NCBI RefSeq assembly: GCF_026241095.1
Contig: NZ_JAPFGB010000006.1
Coordinates: 1-64,000 of the forward strand
Direction: 5' to 3'
Source of the DNA: Saccharopolyspora sp. NFXS83
GTDB taxonomy: Bacteria; Actinomycetota; Actinomycetes; Mycobacteriales; Pseudonocardiaceae
DNA: 64,000 nucleotides
Part shown: piece after piece, positions 1-8,334 of the stretch
Numbering within the stretch: the first letter of the stretch is position 1
Layout of the letters: each line of letters opens with the position of its first letter
Program-made: the position numbers and the translations under genes
Notes under the pieces: generated by a model
Database searches by the model: none
Told to the model about the DNA's origin: nothing
What the model saw: the letters and a program-made list of their open reading frames with translations, nothing else

Positions 1-1
1 C

Positions 2-739
2 TACGACACCCGCGACCTCAACCGCCCACCGCGCACCCTCGAACTGCCCGGCACCCCCACCACCCTGCGCACCACCCCCGACGGCCACCTGCTCGCGCCC
101 CAGCCCGACGCCGACCTCGTCGCCCGCATCGACCCGGCCACCGCCACCGCCGAGCAACTCCGCTACCCCGGCGGCCCCCTCGACGCCACCACCGTCCCCG
201 GCGGACTCGTCGTCGCCCTGCGCGCGGGCAACACCATCGCCCTGCCCAACGGCACCCGGGCCACCGGCTTCCAACGCCCCGCCGAACTGCTCACCCTCAA
301 CGGCGAAGTCCACGTCCTCGACACCCTCACCACCTCGCTGACCCCCATCGACATCACCACCGGCGACAAGCAACCCGCCCTGCGCGCGGGCACCGGCGCC
401 ACCCACACCACCGCCGACCGCTACGGCCGCGTCCTCACCATCGACACCCGAGGCCAAGAACTCCTCGCCTTCGACACCAAGCCGCTGATCATGAAACAGC
501 GCTACCCCGTCCCCGGCGCCCCCTACGGCCTCGCCTACGACCCCGCCCGCGACCTCGCCTGGATCACCCTCACCGCGACCAACGAACTCGTCGGCTACGA
601 CATCGCGGGCGGCGAACCCCGCGAAGTGCACCGCATGCCCACCGTCGAACAACCCGACTCCGTGACCGTCGACCCCGCAACCGGGCACGTCTACGTCGCC
701 TCGGCAACCGGGGCAGGACTACAGGTGGTGACGCCATGA
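2..739 (+). CDS. Beta-propeller-like protein, 3' part only
   Basis: The reading frame is open from the first base, so the true start lies before the window; about 245 residues are visible. The visible part is built of short Thr/Asp/Gly-rich strand-turn units such as LLAFDTK, LVGYDIAGG and HVYVASATG, as in YncE/NHL-type beta-propellers. Phrases like 'ITLTATNELVGYDIAGG' fit a repeated-blade fold. No catalytic motif is seen. The stop overlaps the next gene's ATG (ATGA), so the two are probably co-translated. A signal peptide or lipobox cannot be judged because the N-terminus is missing. Substrate and role are unknown. Confidence 0.75.
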   Translation, partial: YDTRDLNRPPRTLELPGTPTTLRTTPDGHLLAPQPDADLVARIDPATATAEQLRYPGGPLDATTVPGGLVVALRAGNTIALPNGTRATGFQRPAELLTLNGEVHVLDTLTTSLTPIDITTGDKQPALRAGTGATHTTADRYGRVLTIDTRGQELLAFDTKPLIMKQRYPVPGAPYGLAYDPARDLAWITLTATNELVGYDIAGGEPREVHRMPTVEQPDSVTVDPATGHVYVASATGAGLQVVTP

Positions 740-1008
740 GCGACGAACGGGACCCCGAAACCTCTTCCCTGCCCGCCCCCGCCACCCGCGGGGCGCGGGA
801 CGTCGGCTGGACCGACGACAAGTGGGAATACCGCCCGCTGCGGCTACCCCCCGGCATCACCCGGCCCAGCGCCGCCACCCAGCTGAGCATCCACGCCGAG
901 TTCTCCGGCTGGGAGCTGTCCCGGGTGCTGCTCTACTCCGACGGCAGCCGCAAGATCTGGCTCCGCCGCAAGCGCAGCACCCCCGGCATCCCCGAACTGC
1001 TCACCTGA
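736..1008 (+). CDS. DUF5703 family protein
   Basis: A 90-residue protein. Its core, WEYRPLRLPPG followed by SIHAEFSGWELSRVLLYSDGSRKIWLRRK, matches my recollection of the actinobacterial DUF5703 family (function unknown). The N-terminal 30 residues are low-complexity. It starts at the ATG overlapping the upstream stop by four bases, so it is the second gene of an operon with the propeller-like gene. It is small, basic at its C-terminus and has no membrane segment. Confidence 0.8.
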   Translation: MSDERDPETSSLPAPATRGARDVGWTDDKWEYRPLRLPPGITRPSAATQLSIHAEFSGWELSRVLLYSDGSRKIWLRRKRSTPGIPELLT

Positions 1009-1046
1009 CCCCTCGTGCAAGATCACCGGGACCTCCACCACGGAAA

Positions 1047-1062
1047 GGTGCGGGCGCGCACC
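1047..1062. terminator. Weak hairpin after the DUF5703 gene
   Basis: GGTGCG and CGCACC pair around a four-base GGCG loop, 38 bases after the DUF5703 stop. A six-pair stem without a T tract is only a weak terminator candidate. Confidence 0.3.
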
Positions 1063-1151
1063 CGCCTCGTCGATGATGCTCACCCCCGTGCGCTCGCCGG
1101 TCTGGATCCGGCGGTGCGGCCGGGATGACGAGAAGTGGCCGAACCCGGGAC

Positions 1152-1373
1152 GGTGGGACGATCGACTGGGACCTGATAGCCCAGCACTACGACCAGATCG
1201 CGAAGAACACCACCGCTCTGCGCCCGGACACGGCCGAGGCCGAGCAGGTCCTGCGCCGGTTCACCCGGGGATGACCCCGGCACCCGACGTACCGGGCGGT
1301 CGAGGCGCCGGGCCGGGCGGTGCGCATCTCGTTCGTCTGCGACCACGCCCTACCTCATGAGGGGCTCCACCCC
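1152..1373 (+). pseudogene. Remnant of a Tn3-family transposase
   Basis: One frame reads TIDWDLIAQHYDQIAKNTTAL, RPDTAEAEQVLRRFTRG, a TGA stop at 1272-1274, then PRHPTYRAVEAPGRAVRISFVCD. This resembles the C-terminal half of Tn3-type transposases of actinomycetes (recalled: IDWDLIAQQYDQ.., FTRGGPKHPTYRA.., LGRAVRTIFVCDYL). The stop stands where the family has Gly, in the same frame, so it is a nonsense change rather than a frameshift. Nothing of the rest of the transposase, terminal repeats or resolvase is visible. The remnant runs a few bases into the 3' end of the SDR gene on the other strand, so that gene's last residues may derive from the insertion. Confidence 0.6.
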
Positions 1374-2231
1374 GAGGAGGGCCGCGGTTCTGGTGTAGAC
1401 GGTCCGGGCGAGAGCGTCGTTCAGGGCCAGGCGCGAAGGGGTGTCCGGCTGGGACTCGCTGAAGAAACCGCCGCTGGGGCGCGGCGCGGGCGAAGCACCG
1501 GCAAGCCAGACCGGGGTCCGCACGCCTTCGTCCGGAGTGATCGCGAACGGACGGAACAGCGGAGCGGTCAGCCGCATCAGACCGCCGGCGTTGCTGTTCA
1601 TCGCGGTGCCCTTGACCATGCCGGGATTGGCGTTGTAAACGCTCATGCCCGCAGGCAGGCGATGCGCGAGTCCTCGCGCGGCCAGGAGGCTGACGAGTTT
1701 GCTCGTCCCATAGACGTTGATCTGGTTGAAGAAGCGCTTGCTCCACGACGTTCCCGCGACATCCGGATCGGTGGCATCGAGCTTGCCGCGCTTTTCCACG
1801 AACGAGGACATGTTGATGATCCGCGCTTCGGGAGTCAGTGCTCCTTCGGCCAGGAGGGCGTGGGTGAGCAGGAACGGGGCGTGGTGGTTGAGCGCGTAGG
1901 TGCGTTCCACGCCGTCCGGTGTCTGCTCGTATCGGGGGAATGCCGCTCCCGCATTGTTGATGAGGACGCCCACCGGGTGTCCGTCGGCGGCCAGTTCCGC
2001 TGCCAGTGCCCGTACCTGCGACCACTGCCCCAGGTCAGCGGTGTACGTCCTCGGCGGTGCCGCGTCACTGCCCGCAGGGACGAGACCGCGCAGGCTGTCG
2101 GCGGCAGCCCGGGTGCGCGGCGCGTCCCGGCCGACGAGGACGACGCTCTGACCGGCCTTGACCAGATGGCGTGCCGTCACCAGGCCCAGACCTGAGGCTC
2201 CGCCCGTGATGACCGCGGTCCCGCTGCTCAT
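1350..2231 (-). CDS. SDR-family NAD(P)-dependent oxidoreductase
   Basis: A 293-residue cytoplasmic short-chain dehydrogenase. The cofactor-binding motif TGGASGLG is at residues 9-16, the NNAG motif follows about 80 residues later, and the active site is YGTSK, with a Ser-rich stretch before it. Length and motif order fit classical/atypical SDRs of the retinol-dehydrogenase-like group. The substrate cannot be told. Its ATG overlaps the stop of the MarR gene (ATGA), so it is the regulator's co-transcribed target. The last residues abut the transposase remnant and may not be the ancestral end. Confidence 0.88.
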   Translation of the reverse strand: MSSGTAVITGGASGLGLVTARHLVKAGQSVVLVGRDAPRTRAAADSLRGLVPAGSDAAPPRTYTADLGQWSQVRALAAELAADGHPVGVLINNAGAAFPRYEQTPDGVERTYALNHHAPFLLTHALLAEGALTPEARIINMSSFVEKRGKLDATDPDVAGTSWSKRFFNQINVYGTSKLVSLLAARGLAHRLPAGMSVYNANPGMVKGTAMNSNAGGLMRLTAPLFRPFAITPDEGVRTPVWLAGASPAPRPSGGFFSESQPDTPSRLALNDALARTVYTRTAALLGVEPLMR

Positions 2232-2701
2232 TGCTGCTCCTTCTTCACGGCGCCCTCGACGCCGGCGGCCTCACCCGTCGGGCGGGGGCCGTCGACCACT
2301 TCGCGAAGAAGCGCGTGCAGGCGCAGCCTGCTTTCGCGGTCGAGCAGGGCGAACGGTGAGTTCTCGGTGGTGTGCCGGATGACGCGATCGCGCAGCGCGC
2401 ATCCCTCGGAGGTCAGCTGGATGACTTTCGCGCGGCGGTCGACGGGGTGGGGGACACGGCGGACCAGGCCGCGCTTCTCCAGCCGGTCGATCATCGACGT
2501 GGCGGTCGAGGCGTCGCACTGCAGGAGGTCGCCCAGACGGCCCGCGGTCATCTCGCGCCCGCGACTCAGCCGCCACAGCACATCGGTTTGAGCGTCGGTC
2601 AGCCCCGTTTCCCGGGCCAGCTCCTTGAGTTCGGCATGCACCTGGGTGCGGATCGCGAACAGGCAGTCGTAAAGCTCTTCGGTCAGCTGCCGATCATCCA
2701 T
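2228..2701 (-). CDS. MarR-family transcriptional regulator
   Basis: 157 residues beginning MDDRQLTEELYDCLFAIR. The winged-helix core is visible: LTDAQTDVLWRLSRG, MTAGRLGDLLQCDASTATSMIDRLEKRGLVRR (recognition helix), then the wing VPHPVDRRAKVIQLT. MarR proteins bind palindromes as dimers and usually release on small aromatic ligands. The ATG at 2701 was chosen because a -10-like TACCGT ends seven bases upstream, suggesting a leaderless mRNA; upstream ATGs in frame would lie inside the promoter. It is the first gene of a two-gene operon with the SDR, and the palindrome in its promoter suggests autoregulation. Confidence 0.85.
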   Translation of the reverse strand: MDDRQLTEELYDCLFAIRTQVHAELKELARETGLTDAQTDVLWRLSRGREMTAGRLGDLLQCDASTATSMIDRLEKRGLVRRVPHPVDRRAKVIQLTSEGCALRDRVIRHTTENSPFALLDRESRLRLHALLREVVDGPRPTGEAAGVEGAVKKEQQ

Positions 2702-2707
2702 GAACAC

Positions 2708-2739
2708 ACGGTACATGGAAAACCCAATCATTGGACAAT
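2708..2739 (-). promoter_or_regulatory. marR promoter with palindromic operator
   Basis: Reading the minus strand: TTGTCC (2738-2733) as -35, 19 bases, TACCGT (2713-2708) as -10, then six bases to the ATG. The perfect palindrome CCAATCATTGG (2724-2734) and the overlapping ATTG-GA-CAAT (2730-2739) sit over the -35 and spacer. Their size and A/T-rich arms fit a MarR operator. Confidence 0.55.
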
Positions 2740-3070
2740 CCATGCACTGCGTCTTCTCGGTGCGACGGACCGGCCCGCCCTGGCGCTCCCGGATGCAGCG
2801 ACCCGACCCTGGAAACGACCCTTTCCCGGAACGAGCCCAAGAACGAGTGGCACGAGCGGTCCGGATCGCCGCTCCACCGAAGGCGCCCCGGCTGGCAAAG
2901 CCCTGCACGCAGCCACTCCGGCGCTGCACGTCCGCTCGCCGCAGCTACACGAGAACAGGTCGGGTCGAGGTCCATTCCGGTGCACTGAAGGTATCGACGG
3001 CGTGGCGGGAGTGCGATCTACACCACTCCCCAGGACCATCGGCCGTACCCTCCCGACACCCGAAGTACTA
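2740..3070. other. Gap between marR and the 53-residue ORF
   Basis: No open frame here has actinomycete-like third-position G+C and a ribosome site. The long frames crossing it are antisense shadows. It must hold the promoter of the small plus-strand gene, but I see no convincing -35/-10 pair. Confidence 0.5.
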
Positions 3071-3080
3071 GGAGCAGACA

Positions 3081-3242
3081 GTGGAACCCGCCGAGCGAGA
3101 CCGGGCCGACGCCCTCGACTCCCCCAGCGGGAGCGTGCACACCCTCATGCCGGAAGCCGCCATCCCCGCGCAGCACCGGCAGCCGTGGCCCTGCGACCTC
3201 GAAGAAGCCGACGAGAGCCACCTGATCCGCGGCTACGACTGA
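3081..3242 (+). CDS. Small hypothetical protein (53 aa)
   Basis: The GTG at 3081 is preceded by GGAG (3071-3074) at six bases. The frame encodes 53 residues starting VEPAERDRADALDSPSG and ending ESHLIRGYD. Third codon positions are about 89% G or C, as in the surrounding real genes. The protein is acidic, has one Cys, no membrane segment and no family I recognise. It stands alone between the marR promoter and a convergent tetR, separated from the latter by a strong hairpin. Confidence 0.5.
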   Translation: MEPAERDRADALDSPSGSVHTLMPEAAIPAQHRQPWPCDLEEADESHLIRGYD

Positions 3243-3346
3243 GCGCCGCGCGGCCTCGAAGGCGGTGCTGAAACGGCCCACGACCGCCGAGCCCGCATCG
3301 CTCGGCGGCCCGCTCCCCGTCTGAGCTTCGTCGCGTTGTTTCGTTC

Positions 3347-3365
3347 CGCTGAATTCGATTCAGCG
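3347..3365. terminator. Bidirectional terminator hairpin
   Basis: CGCTGAAT and ATTCAGCG pair perfectly (8 bp) around TCG. It lies between the small plus-strand gene and the convergent tetR, so it can serve both. Confidence 0.6.
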
Positions 3366-3445
3366 AGCACTGAACAAACGGATCCGATGAAGTTCATGCG
3401 GCATGCCAGAGCGGAGGCGATTTATGACACTAAGTGCCGCTACTG

Positions 3446-4165
3446 TCAGGCCTCGGGCAGGTCCCGGAGCGCCTCCTCCAGCTGCTTGAGGACCGCCGCG
3501 GCCGGCGCCCCGGTGCGCACGACGCCGACGACGACGTCATCACCCGCGCCCTCCCAGGCCGAGGACAAACCGGTGCGGACGACCGCCAATGCCCCGCGCA
3601 GCCGGGTGCGCGCGTCGAGCTCCGCCCCGCTCTTGAGCCATTCCCGCAGCACCTGGTTGTGCGCGGCCACGATCGCCGCCGCGGCCACCGCCGCCCGCAG
3701 CGCCCCGTCCTCCTCGTCCGCGTAGCGACCCCGCAGGTAGCGGGCGAACGCCCGCTGGTAGCCGTCGGTGCTGGCGATCTCCTTGTCCCGCAACGACGAC
3801 ACCTGCCGGGTGAGCGCGAAGCGCTGCAGCGACACCTCGGGCTCGGCGAGGTAGGTGTCCAGCACCTCCTCGGCGGCCCGGCTCACCAACAGCAGCGGCT
3901 CCCCGTCGCCGGCGGCGCCCTCCAGGAACTCCGCGACGTCGGCGAGCCGCTCCTCGTGATCACCGAAGACGGCGTCCTCCTTGGACCGGAAGTACCGGAA
4001 GAAGGTGCGCCTGCCGACGCCCGCCGCCTCGGCGATCTGATCCACCGTGGTCGCCTCGAACCCGTTCGCCGCGAACAGGTCCAGCGCCGCCAGCGACACC
4101 GTCCCGCGAATCCGGCGACGGCCCTGCGGAGTGCGACCGGCTCGCGGTCTCGGCTGCTCGGACAT
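3446..4165 (-). CDS. TetR-family transcriptional regulator
   Basis: 239 residues from MSEQPRPRAG. The N-terminal DNA-binding domain is clear: SLAALDLFAANGFEATTVDQIAEAAGVGRRTFFRYFRSKEDAVF, with the RTFFRYF recognition helix. The C-terminal ligand domain is unassigned. It is divergent from an acyl-CoA dehydrogenase gene, with an inverted repeat between the two starts, so it probably represses itself and that enzyme in response to an acyl-CoA or fatty acid (inference). A -10-like TATATT ends six bases before the ATG, suggesting a leaderless message. Confidence 0.88.
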   Translation of the reverse strand: MSEQPRPRAGRTPQGRRRIRGTVSLAALDLFAANGFEATTVDQIAEAAGVGRRTFFRYFRSKEDAVFGDHEERLADVAEFLEGAAGDGEPLLLVSRAAEEVLDTYLAEPEVSLQRFALTRQVSSLRDKEIASTDGYQRAFARYLRGRYADEEDGALRAAVAAAAIVAAHNQVLREWLKSGAELDARTRLRGALAVVRTGLSSAWEGAGDDVVVGVVRTGAPAAAVLKQLEEALRDLPEA

Positions 4166-4171
4166 GGCCGA

Positions 4172-4197
4172 AATATACCCACCCTGATTGTAGGTGG
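4172..4197 (-). promoter_or_regulatory. tetR promoter and probable operator
   Basis: On the minus strand TATATT (4177-4172) lies six bases from the tetR ATG. Just upstream, CCACC (4179-4183) and GGTGG (4193-4197) form an inverted repeat with nine bases between, suitable for a TetR dimer and shared by both divergent genes. Confidence 0.5.
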
Positions 4198-4311
4198 CAC
4201 TGCGTGCCGTTAGGATTCCGGCGAACGAGGATGCGGCGGGGCAGCAGCCCACGCACCCGGATCCGGCGATCACCACGACCCCAGCGGCACGCTGGAGACG
4301 GGAGGCAAGCG

Positions 4312-5469
4312 GTGAACCCGAACTTCGAGACCTACCGGCTGGCCGACGAGCACGACGCCCTGCGCGAAGCGGTGCGCGCACTCGCCGAGAAGGAGATCGC
4401 GCCGCACGCCGCCGACGTCGACGAGCAGGAGCGCTACCCCCAGGAAGCGCTCGACGCCCTGGTCAAGGCCGGTTTCGCCGCCGTGCACGTGCCCGAGGCC
4501 TACGGCGGCGAGGGCGCCGACTCCATCGCCACCTGCATCGTCATCGAGGAAGTCGCCCGCGTCTGCGCCTCGTCCTCGCTGATCCCCGCGGTGAACAAGC
4601 TCGGCACCATGCCGATCATCCTGTCCGGCTCCGAGGACCTGAAGAAGAAGGTCCTCGGCGACCTGGCCGCGGGCAACGCCACCGCCTCCTACGCGCTGTC
4701 CGAGCGCGAAGCCGGCTCCGACGCGGGCTCCATGAAGACCCGCGCCCACCGCGACGGCGACAACTGGGTGCTCAACGGCAGCAAGTGCTGGATCACCAAC
4801 GGCGGCGTGTCCAGCTGGTACACCGTCATGGCCGTGACCGACCCCGACAAGGGCGCCAACGGCATCAGCGCGTTCGTCGTGCACAAGGACGACCCGGGCT
4901 TCGTGGTCGGCCCGAAGGAGAAGAAGCTCGGCATCAAGGGCTCGCCCACCGTGGAGCTCTACTTCGAGGACTGCACCATCCCCGGCGACCGCATCATCGG
5001 TGAGCCCGGCACCGGCTTCAAGACCGCGCTGCGCACCCTCGACCACACCCGTCCCACCATCGGCGCCCAGGCCATCGGCATCGCCCAGGGCGCGCTGGAC
5101 GCGGCGATCGACTACGTCAAGGAGCGCAAGCAGTTCGGCAAGTCCATCAGCGACTTCCAGGGCGTGCAGTTCATGCTCGCCGACATGGCGATGAAGATCG
5201 AAGCCGCCCGGCACATGGTCTACATCTCCGCGGCCCGCGCCGAGCGCGGTGAAGGCAACCTCGGGTTCATCTCCGCCGCGGCGAAGTGCTTCGCCTCCGA
5301 CGTGGCCATGGAGGTCACCACCGACGCCGTGCAGCTGTTCGGCGGCGCCGGCTACACCCGCGACTTCCCTGTCGAGCGCATGATGCGCGACGCCAAGATC
5401 ACCCAGATCTACGAGGGCACCAACCAGATCCAGCGCATGGTGATGGCGCGGGCGCTGCTCAAGGGCTGA
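4312..5469 (+). CDS. Acyl-CoA dehydrogenase
   Basis: 385 residues, the usual length. It catalyses FAD-dependent alpha,beta-desaturation of an acyl-CoA, passing electrons to ETF. Visible family signatures are YALSEREAGSDAGSMKTRA (FAD/substrate loop), WITNGG, the RKQFGKSISDFQ helix, and the C-terminal AVQLFGGAGYTRDFPVERMMRDAKITQIYEGTNQIQR, where the Glu of YEGT is the expected catalytic base. The GTG at 4312 was chosen because GGAGG lies six bases upstream. Its place opposite a TetR suggests substrate-controlled expression. Short- or medium-chain specificity is likely but cannot be fixed. Confidence 0.92.
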   Translation: MNPNFETYRLADEHDALREAVRALAEKEIAPHAADVDEQERYPQEALDALVKAGFAAVHVPEAYGGEGADSIATCIVIEEVARVCASSSLIPAVNKLGTMPIILSGSEDLKKKVLGDLAAGNATASYALSEREAGSDAGSMKTRAHRDGDNWVLNGSKCWITNGGVSSWYTVMAVTDPDKGANGISAFVVHKDDPGFVVGPKEKKLGIKGSPTVELYFEDCTIPGDRIIGEPGTGFKTALRTLDHTRPTIGAQAIGIAQGALDAAIDYVKERKQFGKSISDFQGVQFMLADMAMKIEAARHMVYISAARAERGEGNLGFISAAAKCFASDVAMEVTTDAVQLFGGAGYTRDFPVERMMRDAKITQIYEGTNQIQRMVMARALLKG

Positions 5470-5499
5470 TCCCGCGAGGCGATCCGAGCACTCCCGAAC

Positions 5500-5530
5500 C
5501 TGTGGCCCCCGGCGACGCCGGGGGCCACAG
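5500..5530. terminator. Strong terminator hairpin
   Basis: A perfect 14-bp stem (CTGTGGCCCCCGGC with its complement) closes a three-base GAC loop, 30 bases after the acyl-CoA dehydrogenase stop. It isolates this gene from doxX. Confidence 0.8.
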
Positions 5531-5634
5531 GCGTGTCGGGACCTGGAATGCCCGCCGCCGAGGTCGCCCGCACACTGAACTTCCCAGACACCTCTCCGAC
5601 GCCGCACCAGCGCCGCGACATCCGGGGGAGCTCC

Positions 5635-6072
5635 ATGGACATCGCACGAGACCTGTTCGCCTTCATCGCCCGGCTCGCCATCGGCATCGTGCTCATCGCC
5701 CACGGCGTGCAGAAGTTCTTCGGACTCGGCATGCCGATGATCAGCGAAGCTTTCGGGCGGCTGGGCATCCCGCTGCCCACGATCGCCGCCTGGTTCACCG
5801 TGCTCGTCGAGATCGTCGGCGGAACGCTGCTCGTCCTCGGCCTGCTGCTGCCGATCGTCGGAGTGCTCGTCGCGCTGCTCATGGCAGGCGCGGCCTGGTT
5901 CGTGCACCTGCCCCACGGGCTGTTCAGCCCCAACGGCTACGAACTGGTGCTGGTCATCGGAGTCGCCGCGCTCGCCCTCGGGTTCAACGGCGGGCGCTGG
6001 TCGATCGACCACGGAGTGCTGAGCCGCTTCACCGGCCGCCGCCGGCCGAGCGCGGCGGGCGACGGGCGCTGA
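5635..6072 (+). CDS. DoxX family membrane protein
   Basis: 145 residues with four membrane segments: LFAFIARLAIGIVLIAHGVQKFF, TIAAWFTVLVEIVGGTLLVLGLLL, GVLVALLMAGAAWFVHLP and ELVLVIGVAALALGF. The 'R..IGIVLIAHGVQKFFG' start and 'E.VGG.LLVLG' are typical of DoxX/DUF417-like proteins, integral membrane proteins of mostly unclear function linked to thiol or oxidative stress in some actinobacteria. GGGGGAG lies four bases before the ATG. It is convergent, seven bases away, with the DUF1232 gene. Confidence 0.85.
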   Translation: MDIARDLFAFIARLAIGIVLIAHGVQKFFGLGMPMISEAFGRLGIPLPTIAAWFTVLVEIVGGTLLVLGLLLPIVGVLVALLMAGAAWFVHLPHGLFSPNGYELVLVIGVAALALGFNGGRWSIDHGVLSRFTGRRRPSAAGDGR

Positions 6073-6079
6073 CCGGGAG

Positions 6080-6556
6080 TCAGTCCTCCTCCGAACCGCC
6101 GACCGCGCGCTGCCGGGCGATCTGGTTGCCCGCCTCCGCGTAGAGGCTCGTCACCAGCCAGGCACCGACGCCGATGTCATCGGTGATCCCCACCAGCGGC
6201 AGCAGATCCGGGATCACGTCGATCGGCCAGATCAAGTACAGCACCCCGGCCAGCCACAGCACCGTCTGATACCGCGGCACCGCCGCCTCCCCGCCGCGCC
6301 ACGGCGCCGCGATCATCGACGGGATCGCGCGCAGCCGCTGAACCGGCCCACCGGTGCCGGGCGCCGACGTCGCGACCCGGCGGGCCGCCCGCAGCGGAGC
6401 GAGCCTGCGGCGCACCCGCGCCACCACTCCGGCCACCAGGACCCCGATCCCGGCCGCGATCAGGCCACCGGGCAGCAGCCACCACTGCCCGCTCCAATCC
6501 CCGACCCCGAGCGCGATCAAGCCCGCCAGCACGAGCACTCCACCCACGGCGATCAT
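6080..6556 (-). CDS. DUF1232 (YkvA-like) membrane protein
   Basis: 158 residues. Two N-terminal hydrophobic helices (IAVGGVLVLAGLIALGVG and WWLLPGGLIAAGIGVLVAGVVA) are followed by a basic linker and the DUF1232 signature LYLIWPIDVIPDLLPLVGITDDIG, a helix-turn-helix hairpin of unknown function. The ATG at 6556 has GGAGAGG eight bases upstream and was preferred to the GTG at 6565, whose ribosome site would be too close. It is divergent from murJ with about 160 bases between. Confidence 0.8.
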   Translation of the reverse strand: MIAVGGVLVLAGLIALGVGDWSGQWWLLPGGLIAAGIGVLVAGVVARVRRRLAPLRAARRVATSAPGTGGPVQRLRAIPSMIAAPWRGGEAAVPRYQTVLWLAGVLYLIWPIDVIPDLLPLVGITDDIGVGAWLVTSLYAEAGNQIARQRAVGGSEED

Positions 6557-6714
6557 GGCGCACACCTCTCCGCCGCACCGACGATCGTGCGGACGGCCAC
6601 CAGCCTGTCACGAACCGGCACCGGCGCTCACCCGCCCGGTGAACCGGGACGCGAGCCTTCCTGATCCGTGCCACAGTCGCCGAGGGCACGGATCAGGGGA
6701 CGGTTGGGGGCACC

Positions 6715-8334
6715 GTGGTCGAACAGGCCGAATCAGCACGCCGGCCACCGTCGCTGGCACGGGCGGGCGGCACGATGGCCATCGCCACCATCGTCAGCCG
6801 CATCACCGGCCTGGCCGCGAAGGTCGTGCTGGTCGCCGTCCTCGGGCTCGGCATGGTCAACGACTCCTACACGGTCGCCAACACCTTGCCGACCGTGGTC
6901 AACGAACTCCTGCTCGGCGGCGTGCTCACCAGCGTCGCCGTCCCGCTTCTCGTGCGGGCGCAGCAGCGCGGGGAACGCGACGGCGAGTCCTACGCGCAGT
7001 GGCTGATCACCACGGGTGGGGTGCTGATGGCAGCCGCCACCGTCCTGGCCGTGGCCGCCGCCCCCCTGCTCACCGCCCTCTACCTCGGCGCGGACACCCG
7101 CGCGAACACGGCGCTGACCACCGCGTTCGCCTACCTGCTGCTGCCCGCGATCCTCTTCTACGGCCTCTCCGCGCTGCTGTCGGCGGTGCTCAACGCGCGG
7201 CACGTGTTCGGACCGCCCGCCTGGGCACCGGTGCTCAACAACGTGGTCGTGCTCGCCACCGCGGGAGTGTTCGTGCTGCTTCCCGGCACGATCTCGCTCG
7301 ACCCGGTGCGCATGGGCGAGCCGAAGCTGCTGGTGCTCGGCATCGGCACCGCGCTCGGCATCGTCGCGCAGAGCCTCGTGGTGGCCGTCGCGTTGCGCCG
7401 CACCGGGTTCCGGTACCGCTGGCGGTGGGGCTGGGACCACCGGCTCGGCGAGTTCGCCTCCCTCGCGGGATGGGTCGTGCTCTACACCCTGATCAGCCAG
7501 CTCGGCATGATCGTCACCACCAGGGTCGGCGCGCAGGGCACCGAAGGCAGCGTCGCCACCTTCACCTACGCCTGGCTGCTGTCCCAGGTGCCCTACGGGG
7601 TGCTCGGCGTGTCCCTGCTGACCGCTCTCATGCCGCGCATCAGCCGTTCCGCCACCGACCCGGACTCCCGCGAGTTCGTCTCCGACCTCTCCCTGGGCAC
7701 CCGGATGAGCGCGGTGCTGCTGCTGCCGATCAGCGCGCTCATGCTGGTCGCGGGCGGCTCGCTCGGCATCGCGTTCTTCTCGCTGGGCAACAACGGCATC
7801 GCCGCCGCCGACCGCCTGGGCGCCACCATCGGCGTGTGCGCGCTGGGCATCGTGCCGTTCGCGATCACCATGCTGCAGCTGCGCGCCTTCTACGCGATGA
7901 AGGACGCCCGCACCCCCACCATCATCAACCTGATCATGGTCGGCTTCCGCACCGCGCTGTGCTACCTGTTCCTCGCGACCACGGACCCGCAGGACCTCGT
8001 GGTGGGCGTCGCGCTGGCCATGTCGCTGAGCTTCGTGGTCGGCGCCCTCGTCGGGCAGTTCTGGCTGAGCGCGCGGGTCGGCGGCATCCGCACCCGCCGC
8101 ACCGGGCTCAGCATCCTGCGCGCGCTCGCCGTCACCGCCGTGGCCTGCTGCTGCGCCGTCGCCGCCGACGCCGCCATCAGCGCCGCGCTCGGCACCACCG
8201 GAGTGATCGCCGGTGCCTGGCTCACGCTCGTCGTCGACGGCGTCGTCGTGCTCGCCGTCAGCTTCGGGGGCCTGCTGCTGGTCAAAGCCCCGGAGATGGA
8301 ACCCGTGCGGGCCGCCCTGCAGCGCCGCCGCTGA
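6715..8334 (+). CDS. murJ: Lipid II flippase MurJ (MviN family)
   Basis: 539 residues, the length of the core 14-helix MOP-superfamily flippase that moves lipid II across the cytoplasmic membrane for peptidoglycan synthesis. Family features seen: ATIVSRITGLAAKVVLVAVLG, VANTLPTVVNELLLGGVLTSVAVPLLVRA, a long series of hydrophobic helices, and LRAFYAMKDARTPTIINL (the conserved RxxYAxxDxxTP of MurJ). It lacks the cytoplasmic pseudokinase extension of mycobacterial MviN, so it may be a second, core-only paralogue. It starts at a GTG with a TTGGGGG ribosome site. It is convergent with gatD, whose stop is the next base. Confidence 0.85.
   Translation: MVEQAESARRPPSLARAGGTMAIATIVSRITGLAAKVVLVAVLGLGMVNDSYTVANTLPTVVNELLLGGVLTSVAVPLLVRAQQRGERDGESYAQWLITTGGVLMAAATVLAVAAAPLLTALYLGADTRANTALTTAFAYLLLPAILFYGLSALLSAVLNARHVFGPPAWAPVLNNVVVLATAGVFVLLPGTISLDPVRMGEPKLLVLGIGTALGIVAQSLVVAVALRRTGFRYRWRWGWDHRLGEFASLAGWVVLYTLISQLGMIVTTRVGAQGTEGSVATFTYAWLLSQVPYGVLGVSLLTALMPRISRSATDPDSREFVSDLSLGTRMSAVLLLPISALMLVAGGSLGIAFFSLGNNGIAAADRLGATIGVCALGIVPFAITMLQLRAFYAMKDARTPTIINLIMVGFRTALCYLFLATTDPQDLVVGVALAMSLSFVVGALVGQFWLSARVGGIRTRRTGLSILRALAVTAVACCCAVAADAAISAALGTTGVIAGAWLTLVVDGVVVLAVSFGGLLLVKAPEMEPVRAALQRRR

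Noticed and set aside
1272-1274. TGA in the transposase remnant as a second selenocysteine codon
   Set aside because: It replaces a Gly in a decayed gene, and I see no GGUCU-type hairpin 11 bases downstream.
2971-3380. Possible third copies of the 21-base AT-rich motif (ending CACTGAA)
   Set aside because: Only 7-9 bases match and the flanking mini-hairpin is absent.
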